Below, piece after piece: positions 1 to 7,819 of a DNA stretch of 13,817 nt (its first letter is position 1; the number at the start of each line of letters is the position of its first letter). The stretch is from Actinobacteria bacterium UBA5182 (GTDB lineage Bacteria > Actinomycetota > UBA4738), in NCBI GenBank assembly GCA_002413185.1, contig DHWM01000140.1:3472-17288 (forward strand). Direction: 5' to 3'. The notes under the pieces were generated by a model. It saw nothing but the letters and a program-made list of their open reading frames with translations, was not told where the DNA came from and did not search any database. A program made the position numbers and the translations under genes.

Positions 1-405
1 GACGTCGACGGTGTGGTGGTGGGCGAATACGAATCCACGGTGCACCACATGGGAATCCCCGCCGCCCTGGGCGGCCTGCTCGAGCGGTGGCCGGAGGAGC
101 TCCCCCCGCTGGTGCATCAGGCTGGCGTGGCGGTCATGGAGGGGGGACTCAAATACGTCGCCACCGAGCTCGGGGCGGAAATGGTGTTCGACGTCGAACG
201 CGACCCCCGGGAGACGGTGGACGTCGGTCCCCACCATGAAGACGCGCTCGAGCGGTTCCGGCGGCATCGTGACGAATGGGCGGCGCGGCGGGAGCGCCTC
301 TCCGGGCAACGGACCGCGGCCGCCGTCCCGGACCAGGGCCCCCAGGCCAGGGGATCCGACGAGGAGATGGCCCAGCACCTTCGATCGCTCGGGTATATCG
401 AGTGA
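1..405 (+). CDS. Sulfatase family protein, C-terminal 134 residues (5' end outside window)
   Basis: The reading frame is open from base 1 and ends at TGA 403-405, so this is the 3' part of a longer gene. The visible protein resembles the C-terminal subdomain of arylsulfatase-type enzymes. A 'GLKYVAT' strand leads into 'MVFDVERDPRETVDV', matching the family pattern of a strand followed by 'LYDLxxDPxE', then a helix of the 'ALxRFRxHRDEW' type. The extreme C-terminus, 'LRSLGYIE', is a tail common in sulfatase and alkaline-phosphatase-superfamily proteins and is also found on the phosphodiesterase at 2665-4287. The catalytic formylglycine and metal-binding region would lie upstream and cannot be seen. 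The gene converges on the GH5-like gene with 38 bp between stops. By inference it removes sulfate from a glycan or other sulfate ester; the substrate is unknown. Confidence 0.72.
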   Translation, partial: DVDGVVVGEYESTVHHMGIPAALGGLLERWPEELPPLVHQAGVAVMEGGLKYVATELGAEMVFDVERDPRETVDVGPHHEDALERFRRHRDEWAARRERLSGQRTAAAVPDQGPQARGSDEEMAQHLRSLGYIE

Positions 406-443
406 CCCGCCGGGCCCGGACAACCCCTCCAGGCCGAGCTCCC

Positions 444-1664
444 TCAGAATCCCGCCTGGATCGCCGGGAGGAGCCCCGGCCTCGTCCTGTTGGTATCCGG
501 GATCAGGAGCTTCCCGCCTCCATAGCCATGGAAGGACCACCCCACTCCCTGCTGCCGGCAGTAGGCGAGGAGCTGGCCGACCTGGGCCGTCCAGTCGGGA
601 TTGGAATCGTGGGTGCTGGCGTAGCCGAAGGCGTTGAACTCGGTCATGAGCAGGGGCACCTTCCACGCCCTGGCCCGTGCCTGATAGGACTGCGTCAGCC
701 CGAGCCCTTGGGGTCTCCACCTCGGCGTGTACAGGTGGAACGTGTAGACGACTCCGGCGAACGGGGGGGGCCGGGTCAGGCCGGAGGGGACATCGGGGGC
801 GGAGGACGAGTCCTGGAACAGGAGCAGCGCGCGCTGATTCACCGAGCGGATCGCCGCCCCGAGCCTCAGGTAGAAGTCGTCGAGGTGCAGGAGCGTGGGA
901 GAGAGCTTCCTGGGGAGGTAGGGCTCGTTCACGAGATCCAAGCCGACCACCGAGGGGTCGGTGGAGTACCGCTGGGCGATGAAACGCCAGGCGGCCCCAT
1001 ACTCATCCTGGACCTCGGGGCTGCCGAAGAAGGACAGCTTGGCCTGGGGGATGGTGATCCCGGTGCTCGGGTAGAGCCACCCCGGCATGCCGTACCCCTC
1101 GCACACCACCCCGGTCGAGGTCGGCACGTTCTTGAAGGCCGGCGACCACTTGGACTGGGCCATCTCCAGGACGACCGCCACGCCCCGGACGGAGAACTGG
1201 TGGATCAGCCGGTCCAGCGCCTCGACGTACCCGGCGTTGTAGTGGTGAACGGGCGGGCCGGAGCCGACACCCAGGGGTGGCGTCGGCTCGAGGTTGGACC
1301 ATGAGATCCCCACCCGCACGAAGTTGAAGCCCCACCTGGCGATGGAGTCGTACGTGGCGGGGCCCGGCGTGCTCCAACCCCCACAGGCCCCCGCCGGAAG
1401 GTCTCGCCGCGGATACCCGCTGCCCGAGGCCATTCCGGGGACCTGGATCCCCCGGAGATCCACGGTTCGGCCCGCGTCGTCCACGATCCGCTGCCCGTCC
1501 ACGTGCAGCCATCCCCGAACCCGCGGCGGGAGGCGGGCCGGCACGTCCGACACGACCCGGGTGCAGGCCGAAGCCAGCATGGCGGCGGCGGCGACGGCAG
1601 CCACCAGGCGGAGGGCTCGACCGCCGCGGGTGGCCGTTCGATGTCGAAAGGGGAGCGAAGGCAA
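444..1664 (-). CDS. GH5-like (cellulase-fold) glycoside hydrolase, predicted lipoprotein
   Basis: Retaining glycoside hydrolase of (beta/alpha)8 type, most like family GH5. Numbered from the TTG at 1664 (406 residues), the sequence shows a basic n-region, a hydrophobic Ala/Val stretch and a lipobox 'LASAC' with Cys34. The protein is therefore predicted to be lipid-anchored outside the membrane. The catalytic domain has 'LRGI' (Arg71), the acid/base motif 'LVNEPY' (Glu247), 'FHLY' (His310) and the nucleophile motif 'LLMTEFNAFG' (Glu342), all in the GH5 order. The start is uncertain. The frame extends to TTG 1754, with TTG 1703 and GTG 1700 as alternatives. TTG 1664 was chosen because it gives a normal signal length and has GGAG 11 nt upstream. 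It is the last gene of the minus block after the sulfotransferase, and could trim or edit the polysaccharide. The substrate cannot be read from sequence. Confidence 0.8.
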   Translation of the reverse strand: MPSLPFRHRTATRGGRALRLVAAVAAAAMLASACTRVVSDVPARLPPRVRGWLHVDGQRIVDDAGRTVDLRGIQVPGMASGSGYPRRDLPAGACGGWSTPGPATYDSIARWGFNFVRVGISWSNLEPTPPLGVGSGPPVHHYNAGYVEALDRLIHQFSVRGVAVVLEMAQSKWSPAFKNVPTSTGVVCEGYGMPGWLYPSTGITIPQAKLSFFGSPEVQDEYGAAWRFIAQRYSTDPSVVGLDLVNEPYLPRKLSPTLLHLDDFYLRLGAAIRSVNQRALLLFQDSSSAPDVPSGLTRPPPFAGVVYTFHLYTPRWRPQGLGLTQSYQARARAWKVPLLMTEFNAFGYASTHDSNPDWTAQVGQLLAYCRQQGVGWSFHGYGGGKLLIPDTNRTRPGLLPAIQAGF

Positions 1665-1796
1665 GGGGCCGTGGACTCCAGGGGTCGAAGGGGCGACCAC
1701 CAACCATACCCACGAGGGCGCCGGCTCCTCATCGACTCCACACAACCCCAACAACCCGCGGGGGCCGAAAGGTTCGCGACGCCTGTCCGGATCGGA

Positions 1797-2639
1797 TCAG
1801 GGCGGAGGAGCCGTCTCGTAGCCGTATCGCCCGAGGTGGTCTCCCGTCTCGTCGCGGAACAACCGCTCGAGCTCGGGGTCGAAGTGCTGGCGCCATTGCC
1901 CGATGGAGCCCTGCCGGAAGGTCGGGCTCACGCTCGAGAACAGTCGTGCGGAGATGGACCCCAGCAGGCGGTCGTCCACCTCGAGTCCGATCCCCCGGTA
2001 GATCGACGCCAGCACCGCCCGCTGCCCGGCAGCGTCGCCTCCTCCCGAGGGGCCGATCAGGTCCTCGAACCGCACCACCACCGCCTCGGTGTCGAGCCAT
2101 CCCGAGAAGTGCTGAAGGCGATCGCCGATCGAAGGGAGTCCCCGGGCCCGGTCCCCGACGATCATCAGGCGGAGCCGCTCGCGGAACTCGGGGGCGGAGG
2201 CGAACAGGGCCCGCAGATCCTCGCGGGTGTGCTCCGGCGTGTAGTGGGCGAGCGAGACCACCACGTCGCGAGGATCCCGAATCAGAAAGATGGGCCTGAC
2301 CCCGGTCTCGGCGATCAGCTCGGGGTACTGGGGGAGGAACCGGAGATGTCCCATGGCGATCTGGCCGGGCCCAAGGCTCCGCAACAGGGCACGCTTGTCC
2401 TTGACCCGCCTGTTCAGCAGGGTCGGAGCCAGCTTCCGGTACAGCCGGGGGTGCAGGCACAGGGCCCGTTCGAGAAGGTGGGTCCCCGATTTGGGGATGC
2501 TCACGCACAGGATCGAGGGCTCCTCCCTGTTCCGCAGGCGGCGGGTCAGCTTCCGGGGCGTCAGGCCGAACCGGTCGAGGGTCCACCAGCGTTCCGCGAA
2601 CCGGCCTCGAAGCCCCCCCTCACCCCCCGTTCCGCTCAT
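1797..2639 (-). CDS. PAPS-dependent sulfotransferase
   Basis: A 280-residue cytoplasmic sulfotransferase of the Sulfotransfer_1 type, which transfers sulfate from 3'-phosphoadenylylsulfate to a hydroxyl or amine acceptor. The 5'-phosphosulfate loop 'SIPKSGTHLL' is at residues 47-56. The 3'-phosphate-binding motif 'LIRDPRDVVVSL' is at 119-130. 'RFEDL' is at 190-194, and the C-terminal 'FRQGSIGQWRQHF' at 241-253 corresponds to the family's RKGxxGxWKxxF element. His98 in 'MGHLRF' is the likely catalytic base by position. Start ATG 2639 lies 25 bp after the upstream phosphodiesterase stop, so cotranscription is likely. No strong Shine-Dalgarno is present (only GGCGGCG close to the ATG). The context of glycosyltransferases and flippase suggests a glycan acceptor, which is an inference; a small-molecule or lipid acceptor is not excluded. 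Confidence 0.9.
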   Translation of the reverse strand: MSGTGGEGGLRGRFAERWWTLDRFGLTPRKLTRRLRNREEPSILCVSIPKSGTHLLERALCLHPRLYRKLAPTLLNRRVKDKRALLRSLGPGQIAMGHLRFLPQYPELIAETGVRPIFLIRDPRDVVVSLAHYTPEHTREDLRALFASAPEFRERLRLMIVGDRARGLPSIGDRLQHFSGWLDTEAVVVRFEDLIGPSGGGDAAGQRAVLASIYRGIGLEVDDRLLGSISARLFSSVSPTFRQGSIGQWRQHFDPELERLFRDETGDHLGRYGYETAPPP

Positions 2640-2664
2640 CGCCGCCGATTACCACCCACCGTGG

Positions 2665-4287
2665 TCAGTCCACGTAGCCCAGCCCGCGGAGCCGCTCCAA
2701 GACCTCCTCCTCCTCGGACAGGGTGAGGCCGGCAGCGTGGCCGTTGGAGCCGCTCGGACCCGTCGTGGTGGGCAGGAACGGGATGTCGACGAAGGGGAGG
2801 GGGGAGGAATCCGCCGCCGGCGCCGGGACGCCCATCAGCGCGAGCACCGAGGGGGCCACCTGCAGGATGTTCGACTCGGCGGCCCTCCCCGAGCGGGCGA
2901 TCCCGGAGCCTGCGGCCACCACCAGCCCGAGCGGAGAATGAAGGCCCGAGGGGGAATAGGTGTTCAGGTCGGACAGCCGATGGAGAAACCCCGCCCGGCC
3001 CGTCGTGTTGCGCGACCTGATCTCCGTCCCCGGAGCCAGCTCGAACAGCAGGTCCGGGCCCCCCGGAGCGTCGCCCGAGTATGCGTCCTCGACCCGGTGC
3101 GTCGCAACGACCACCGGCGAGCCGTCGGGAAGCATGAGTCGCGAGGCCCGTTCGGCGATCTCGTCGACGACGACGTCCCGGTCGCGCTCGGTCACGATGC
3201 CCGCGGGCTCGCGCCCCGCCAGGTTGACCCGGACGGCCGGTTGCATGTGCGCGTAGGCCCGGGACCGAGTCCAGTCGACGCCGCCGTAGAGTGCCGCGCT
3301 GGCGGCCTTGCTCACCGCCCCGCCGAGGAGGGGCCGGAGCATCCGCCTGGCGGGAACCGACAGGCGCTTGCGAGCCTGGGCGTACAGAGCCCTGGCCAGC
3401 CGGGCCCGCCTCTTCCCGACCCCGGAGACGGCGAGGAGCCCTTGCTCCATGAGCCAATCGTTCATGAACAGCACCCAGTCCGAACTGGGACCACCCCCGT
3501 GGTCCGAGACGACGATGACGGTGTCCGGCCCGTACGCGTCGATGATCCGCTGGAGCTCCCGGTCGGTCGCCTCGTACACGCGGCCGATGGAATCGCCCCA
3601 TCGTTTGGCTGCCACCCCGTCGTGGCGAGGATGAGAGTCGTCGTGGTGCTGCCAGAAGAAATGGTGGGCCCCGTCCGTGGCCTCGAGGTTGACCATGACC
3701 AGGTCCCACTGGCCTTCCCGGGAGAGGTCCGCCACGAACCGCGCCCTCGCCGCCATGACGTCGATCAGCTCGCGCTCGGCCCAGTCGAAGTCGCCGCGAG
3801 AAGCTGCCAGGAACGCCTTCGACATGATCTGGTAATCAGGGTGCCGAGCGCGGAGCTCCTCCAGGAGTCCCTCGGGGTGCACCGCCCGTTCGTCCAGCCG
3901 CGGGGCGTCCATCCCCGAGACCATGACGCCGCCCACCTGTTCGGCCGGAAAGGTGATCGGGATGTTGATCACGGCGACCCGAGCCCCGGCTTCTGACGCG
4001 TATCGCCACAGGGCCGGCACCCTGCGGTCGCCCCCGGTGGCCACGCGGTAGCCGTACGTCTCGGTGCGGGGCAACACGAAGTCATAGATCCCGTGCCGTC
4101 CGGGATTGGTCCCGGTCGACAATGAGGTCCAGGCCACCGCGCTGTTGTCGGGAAGCGTGGACCGCAGGGTTCCATAAGCGCCGTCGCCCATCAGTGAGGC
4201 CAGTGCCGGCATGCGACCCTCCGCGATCCATCGTTCGCACAGGTCGAGGGTTGCGCCGTCGAACCCAACCAGCAACAGGCGAGGCAT
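2665..4287 (-). CDS. Alkaline phosphatase superfamily phosphodiesterase/sulfatase-like protein
   Basis: A 540-residue metal-dependent hydrolase of the type I phosphodiesterase/nucleotide pyrophosphatase group. Visible metal-site elements are 'LLVGFDGA' (Asp10), the nucleophile segment 'AWTSLSTGTNPGRHGIYDF' (Thr54/Ser55), 'EATDGAHHFFW' (Asp205, His208/209) and 'VVSDHGGG' (Asp262, His263). The C-terminus is acidic and ends 'LRGLGYVD', a family tail shared with the sulfatase at the left edge. No signal peptide or membrane segment is evident, so the protein looks cytoplasmic. Start ATG 4287 is preferred over TTG 4323 because that TTG forms part of a TTGACG -35 element and the -10 ends only 6 nt before the ATG. 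Homologues occur in polysaccharide loci and are usually annotated only as 'alkaline phosphatase family'. Whether it cleaves a phosphodiester, a nucleotide sugar, or a sulfate ester made by the neighbouring sulfotransferase is unknown. Confidence 0.88.
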   Translation of the reverse strand: MPRLLLVGFDGATLDLCERWIAEGRMPALASLMGDGAYGTLRSTLPDNSAVAWTSLSTGTNPGRHGIYDFVLPRTETYGYRVATGGDRRVPALWRYASEAGARVAVINIPITFPAEQVGGVMVSGMDAPRLDERAVHPEGLLEELRARHPDYQIMSKAFLAASRGDFDWAERELIDVMAARARFVADLSREGQWDLVMVNLEATDGAHHFFWQHHDDSHPRHDGVAAKRWGDSIGRVYEATDRELQRIIDAYGPDTVIVVSDHGGGPSSDWVLFMNDWLMEQGLLAVSGVGKRRARLARALYAQARKRLSVPARRMLRPLLGGAVSKAASAALYGGVDWTRSRAYAHMQPAVRVNLAGREPAGIVTERDRDVVVDEIAERASRLMLPDGSPVVVATHRVEDAYSGDAPGGPDLLFELAPGTEIRSRNTTGRAGFLHRLSDLNTYSPSGLHSPLGLVVAAGSGIARSGRAAESNILQVAPSVLALMGVPAPAADSSPLPFVDIPFLPTTTGPSGSNGHAAGLTLSEEEEVLERLRGLGYVD

Positions 4288-4293
4288 GGCGCG

Positions 4294-4323
4294 AGGATAA
4301 CGAGGAGCAATTGGCCCCGTCAA
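4294..4323 (-). promoter_or_regulatory. Sigma-70-type promoter giving a probable leaderless mRNA
   Basis: On the minus strand, TTGACG (4318-4323) and TATCCT (4294-4299) are separated by 18 bp. The -35 matches consensus at 5 of 6 positions. The -10 ends 6 nt before the ATG at 4287, so transcription would begin at or next to the start codon. No Shine-Dalgarno could fit in such a message. It sits in the 100 bp gap after the flippase stop and would drive the phosphodiesterase, sulfotransferase and possibly GH5 genes separately from the flippase. Confidence 0.66.
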
Positions 4324-4387
4324 CGAACGGGTGTCCCGGTAGGTGGTCGAGGGAGAGGTCGTCGCGGCCGGCAGAAGCGACCTCGGG

Positions 4388-6076
4388 TCAGGCTGGCGGG
4401 GGAACCGCGGAGGTGCGGACGGCGGCCCGGAGCGTGCGCGGCCGGACGGCCTCGCGCAGCTCGGACACGTGCAGGAACCCCCTGATCTTCCTGAGGACGA
4501 GGGCGTACACTGCCGTGGCGATCACCCCGAACAGGACGAAGGCGAACAGGTGCGGGCCGAGGGCGAGCCGAACGATCAGCCCGAAGATCCCGAAGCAAGC
4601 CGAGGAGGCCACCACGGCGGCGCCGAATCCGCTTCCGAAGGGATCCAGTGCCTCGAGCACGCCGAGCTCGACCAGAGCGGCCACGTTGGACACGACGATG
4701 GAAACCATCCAGGCGATGGCGGCGCCGGTGATCCCGAATCTGGGGATGAGGATGAAATTCAAGGCGATGTTCAAGGCCAGGGCCACCATCGAGTTGACCA
4801 TGTTCCACATGTTGTGCCCGGCCATGAGCAGGACGTTGGCGACCGGACCGGCAGCCATGCTGACCAGCACGGCGAACGAGAGGATCAGCATGGTCGTCTG
4901 GCCCGACTCGAAGTCGTGCCCCAGCACGCGCAGGAGCAGCGGTGCCCAGACGATCAGCGTCAGGTAGAACGGCCATGACACCACGATGACCCACCACGTG
5001 GACACGCGGTAGATCTGTTTCGCCTCATCGTGTTGGCCCCTGCTGATGAGGCCGCTGATCTGTGGAGAGATCGAAACGATCAGCCCCTGCATGACCACGA
5101 GCCCGGGGAGGATGTATCGGGTGGTTGCGGTGTACACGCCCGCATCGGCTGTCGAAGCAAGGGCCCCGATCAGCAGTGTGTCCAACCACAGGATGGCCCG
5201 TTGGAACACTTGGGCCACCGCCGTTGGGGCTGAGAAGCGCCAGAACTCCGAGGCCAGCTCCCGAGCCGGCCTCGGCGCCACGTCGGGGCCTCCGTCTCTC
5301 CGCTCCGCCCTGCGGAGCAGGATCAGCAGCCACGCCAGCGCGATCACCAAGCCGGCGGCGATGGGGGCAGCCCACGCCAGGCCCACCGCGACAGCGCCCA
5401 GGCCGAGCACCACGGCGGCAACGGTCAGGACGGGCCGGAGGCCGGGCTTGCCGACGTTGTCCACCGCGATCAGCGGCACCATGGTGTTGAAGCCGCGGGT
5501 ACCGGAGAGGGCGACGGTGGATGCCGCACCCAGCGGTATGAACGGAACGAGTACCCGGATGTACGTGGTTACGAGATGTGCGGACCTGCCGTGGTGGGAA
5601 AGCAGCCGCCCCAGTGCCGGAGCGTTGACGAACAGGACCACCGCCATCACGGTCCCCACCACCACCACCGGGATGAGGGCGATCCATACGAGGGAACGGA
5701 GATCGCCCGTCCGACCTGTGGCCCGGTACCGGGGGATCATGCGGACCAGGCCCGAGTCCGCGCCCGCCAGCGCGAAGCTGATGGCGAGCGAGTAGAGGGC
5801 AATCCCCTCGAAATAGGCTCCCGAGCCGCGCGAATGCAGGAAACGGGCTACCACCACCACCAGGGCGAAACCGAACACTCCGTTGGCGATGCCGCCCAGG
5901 AGCTTGATCACGCTGTTGTTGGCCAGCAGGGTCAACTGCTTGCCATTGCTACCGTCACCGGCCATTGCGGCGAAGCCGGCTTGCTCTTGCACTGTGGAGC
6001 CGCCCAATGGCAGGCCGCGTGAACCCGACGCGCTGTGTCTGCCGCGGTATTGCCGGAACCGGAAGAGGCGGCTCAT
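4388..6076 (-). CDS. Polysaccharide flippase, Wzx-like MOP superfamily membrane protein
   Basis: About 562 residues with many long hydrophobic segments (about 12-14 helices), typical of the oligosaccharide/lipid-linked glycan flippases (RfbX/Wzx, MurJ-like MOP superfamily) that move undecaprenyl-linked repeat units across the membrane. After a basic, low-complexity N-terminal tail, the first helix block begins near 'LANNSVIKLLGGIANGVFGF', a typical opening for this family. Later elements such as 'GVYTATTRYILPGLVVMQG' and 'NIALNFILIPRFGITGAAIAW' are also typical; the last is the conserved 'N..LN..LIP.yGi.GAaiA' segment. The start is uncertain. ATG 6076 was chosen, while the frame extends to GTG 6193, which would overlap the divergent gene's start region, and ATG 5965 is possible. 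It is transcribed divergently from the O-antigen ligase-like gene. A terminal charged tail of about 40 residues follows the last helix. Confidence 0.9.
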   Translation of the reverse strand: MSRLFRFRQYRGRHSASGSRGLPLGGSTVQEQAGFAAMAGDGSNGKQLTLLANNSVIKLLGGIANGVFGFALVVVVARFLHSRGSGAYFEGIALYSLAISFALAGADSGLVRMIPRYRATGRTGDLRSLVWIALIPVVVVGTVMAVVLFVNAPALGRLLSHHGRSAHLVTTYIRVLVPFIPLGAASTVALSGTRGFNTMVPLIAVDNVGKPGLRPVLTVAAVVLGLGAVAVGLAWAAPIAAGLVIALAWLLILLRRAERRDGGPDVAPRPARELASEFWRFSAPTAVAQVFQRAILWLDTLLIGALASTADAGVYTATTRYILPGLVVMQGLIVSISPQISGLISRGQHDEAKQIYRVSTWWVIVVSWPFYLTLIVWAPLLLRVLGHDFESGQTTMLILSFAVLVSMAAGPVANVLLMAGHNMWNMVNSMVALALNIALNFILIPRFGITGAAIAWMVSIVVSNVAALVELGVLEALDPFGSGFGAAVVASSACFGIFGLIVRLALGPHLFAFVLFGVIATAVYALVLRKIRGFLHVSELREAVRPRTLRAAVRTSAVPPPA

Positions 6077-6086
6077 GAGGAGACCC

Positions 6087-6092
6087 AGTGTA
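6087..6092 (-). promoter_or_regulatory. Candidate -10 (TACACT) for the flippase gene
   Basis: TACACT on the minus strand fits the actinobacterial TAnnnT pattern and ends 10 nt before ATG 6076, which would give a leader of only a few bases. No convincing -35 is visible 16-19 bp upstream, so this is a weak call resting on position and on similarity to other -10 candidates in the window. Confidence 0.25.
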
Positions 6093-6164
6093 TCGGTTCG
6101 CCACCAGCGGGCGGGGTGATCCACCCTCGCCATGCATTCGGGTCGCGGGGAGGGAAACGTCCTG

Positions 6165-6170
6165 TATCCT
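6165..6170 (+). promoter_or_regulatory. Candidate -10 (TATCCT) for the O-antigen ligase-like gene
   Basis: TATCCT lies 29 nt before ATG 6200 and is identical to the -10 of the strong phosphodiesterase promoter. It predicts a transcript starting near 6177 with a leader of about 23 nt that contains ACGAGG just before the start codon. The -35 region is poor. The 123 bp divergent gap (6077-6199) also holds the flippase control region. Confidence 0.35.
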
Positions 6171-6199
6171 CTTGTCATCCCGCCCCCCAACACGAGGCG

Positions 6200-7768
6200 A
6201 TGAGGTCATTGGATCCGAACCTGCCAGTGCTTGCAAGCCGCAGATCGAACCCGGCACAGGCCGTCCGGGCAGGTTCCTCCGCGAACAGGAGCCTCGAGTT
6301 CGTCGCGATGGGGGTGGGCGGAGCTGCCGGCCTCGGGCTGGCTGCGGCTCGGGCGCCCCTCGCCGCCGTCGGAGCGGTCGCCTTCCTCGGGATGACCCTG
6401 ATGCCCTGGGGGATCCTGTTCGCCCTGGTGGTGTTCGCGGCACAGCTCAGCCGGCTTCGGGTGAGCGTCGCCGGGTTCGGAATCCAGGCCGGCCACGTGT
6501 TCCTTCTGGCGGCTGCCCTTCGGCTGTTCGTCCTCAATCGTCGCCGGATCCACCCGCGGTGGCAGCTGCCGGATTTCGCTCTCGCCGGGTTCGCCGGCAT
6601 GCAGTTCGTCTCCAGCTACCTGCATTCGCAGAACAAGACACAGAGCTACGCGACGGCCGGGCTCCTCCTTCTTGGGGTGGGAGCGTATTTCGTCACGACA
6701 CGTAGCATCACCACGAGGCGGCGGCTCATCCTCGCGGCCAAGGCCGTCCTGTGGGCGTCCATCGTCGGGGCCGGGGTGGCCGTGCTGTCGCTCCTGGCCC
6801 ACCTGCTGATCGGCTCCCCGGTCGGGATCCAGCAGGGCGCGGGGAAGCTCACAGTCCAGGGCCTGGCGTACGAGCACGACATCCTCTCGTCGACGTCGGG
6901 CGGGGCCGCCATCGCATTCCTGGTCCTGCTCAGGGAGAGGAATCCGGTGGTCTCCCGAAGGACCGCCATCTTCGGGTTCTGGCTCTGCCTCCTGGCGATG
7001 CTGCTGGGGCAGGCCCGTGGCGCCTGGATCGCCTTCGGGATCGTATTCGTCGGATTGCACTTCCTCCGCCGACCCAGGATCCGCCGGCCCGGCGGTATGG
7101 AGCGGCTCGGGGTGAGCCTGGTCCTGCTGGCGCTGCTCGGGCTGGGCGGAGCATGGATCGCTTCGCAGGCCATCGGCGGGCAGTCGAGCAACCCACTCGT
7201 CATCTCCATCCAGGAAAAGGCCACCCAGCTCCTGGACTTCAGCAGCGGCAGCGGAGCGGCTCGCGTTTCCACCATGTCTCAAGCACTGGCGGACCTCCAC
7301 GGCTCACCTCTTCTCGTCGGCCTCGGGACGAACTCGTTCGGGCAACGGCACAAGGGCGTGGTCCAGCAGGGCGGGACGGTCAAGGCTTCGTACATCGGCA
7401 ACCTCTACGTCCGCGTGCTGTACGACACCGGCGTGATCGGCGCGTTGTGCCTCGCCGCCTTCCTCCTCGCGGTGTTGTGGCCGGGGCGGTCGCTGCGCCG
7501 GTCCGGGGCCGAGCTCGCTCCGGTGGCCACGGCGTTCGTCATGGCCTACGCGGTGATGGCGATCGCCTTCTCCGCGACCGACGCTTCCTTCCTCCTGTGG
7601 CCGTGGATCCTGGTCGGGGTGGCCCAGTCGGCCAGGCGGTTGCTGGCGGCCCAGGAGCGGGACGCCAGGATCTCCAGGCCGGGGATCAACGGGCTCGGTG
7701 CCTGGCACGGGAGCAATGGGGCGGCCGCCCCCAACGGAAAGTCGGCGGCCTCGATCCTCCCGATCTAA
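6200..7768 (+). CDS. O-antigen ligase / polymerase family membrane protein (Wzy_C domain)
   Basis: A 522-residue polytopic protein that polymerises or ligates undecaprenyl-linked glycans on the outer face of the membrane. Hydrophobic helices run from about residue 33 onward. The Wzy_C domain is marked by 'LGQARGAWIAFGI' (Arg273), the large external loop before 'LLVGLGTNSFG' (372-381), and 'NLYVRVLYDTGVIGAL' (401-416), the typical N.YL..L.etG.iG segment. The C-terminus is a charged cytoplasmic tail. Start ATG 6200 was preferred over upstream in-frame codons because the upstream extension is hydrophilic and atypical, and ACGAGG lies just upstream. Divergent from the flippase, it probably completes a Wzx/Wzy-type export route. 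Ligase and polymerase activities cannot be told apart from sequence alone. Confidence 0.88.
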   Translation: MRSLDPNLPVLASRRSNPAQAVRAGSSANRSLEFVAMGVGGAAGLGLAAARAPLAAVGAVAFLGMTLMPWGILFALVVFAAQLSRLRVSVAGFGIQAGHVFLLAAALRLFVLNRRRIHPRWQLPDFALAGFAGMQFVSSYLHSQNKTQSYATAGLLLLGVGAYFVTTRSITTRRRLILAAKAVLWASIVGAGVAVLSLLAHLLIGSPVGIQQGAGKLTVQGLAYEHDILSSTSGGAAIAFLVLLRERNPVVSRRTAIFGFWLCLLAMLLGQARGAWIAFGIVFVGLHFLRRPRIRRPGGMERLGVSLVLLALLGLGGAWIASQAIGGQSSNPLVISIQEKATQLLDFSSGSGAARVSTMSQALADLHGSPLLVGLGTNSFGQRHKGVVQQGGTVKASYIGNLYVRVLYDTGVIGALCLAAFLLAVLWPGRSLRRSGAELAPVATAFVMAYAVMAIAFSATDASFLLWPWILVGVAQSARRLLAAQERDARISRPGINGLGAWHGSNGAAAPNGKSAASILPI

Positions 7769-7819
7769 CCGGCTGGTACTATCCGTCCTCCCCGTGACCA
7801 GGTGAGAGGAAGGTCATCC

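Noticed and set aside
406..443. Terminator between the convergent sulfatase and GH5-like genes
   Set aside because: CCGGGCCCGG is palindromic but short and has no T-run on either strand, so it is not enough to call.
2290..3996. Long plus-strand open frame opposite the phosphodiesterase gene
   Set aside because: Pro/Arg/Gly/His-rich, no recognisable domain, and lies antisense to a gene with intact catalytic motifs. High GC produces such open shadow frames.
5645..5860. Runs of ACC repeats in the flippase gene
   Set aside because: They encode Val runs within membrane helices (GTG codons on the minus strand), explained by coding and GC-rich codon use.
6035..6199. N-terminal extension of the O-antigen ligase-like gene
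   Set aside because: The extra 55 residues are hydrophilic and overlap the flippase start and the divergent promoter region. ATG 6200 has a nearby ribosome-binding-like ACGAGG.
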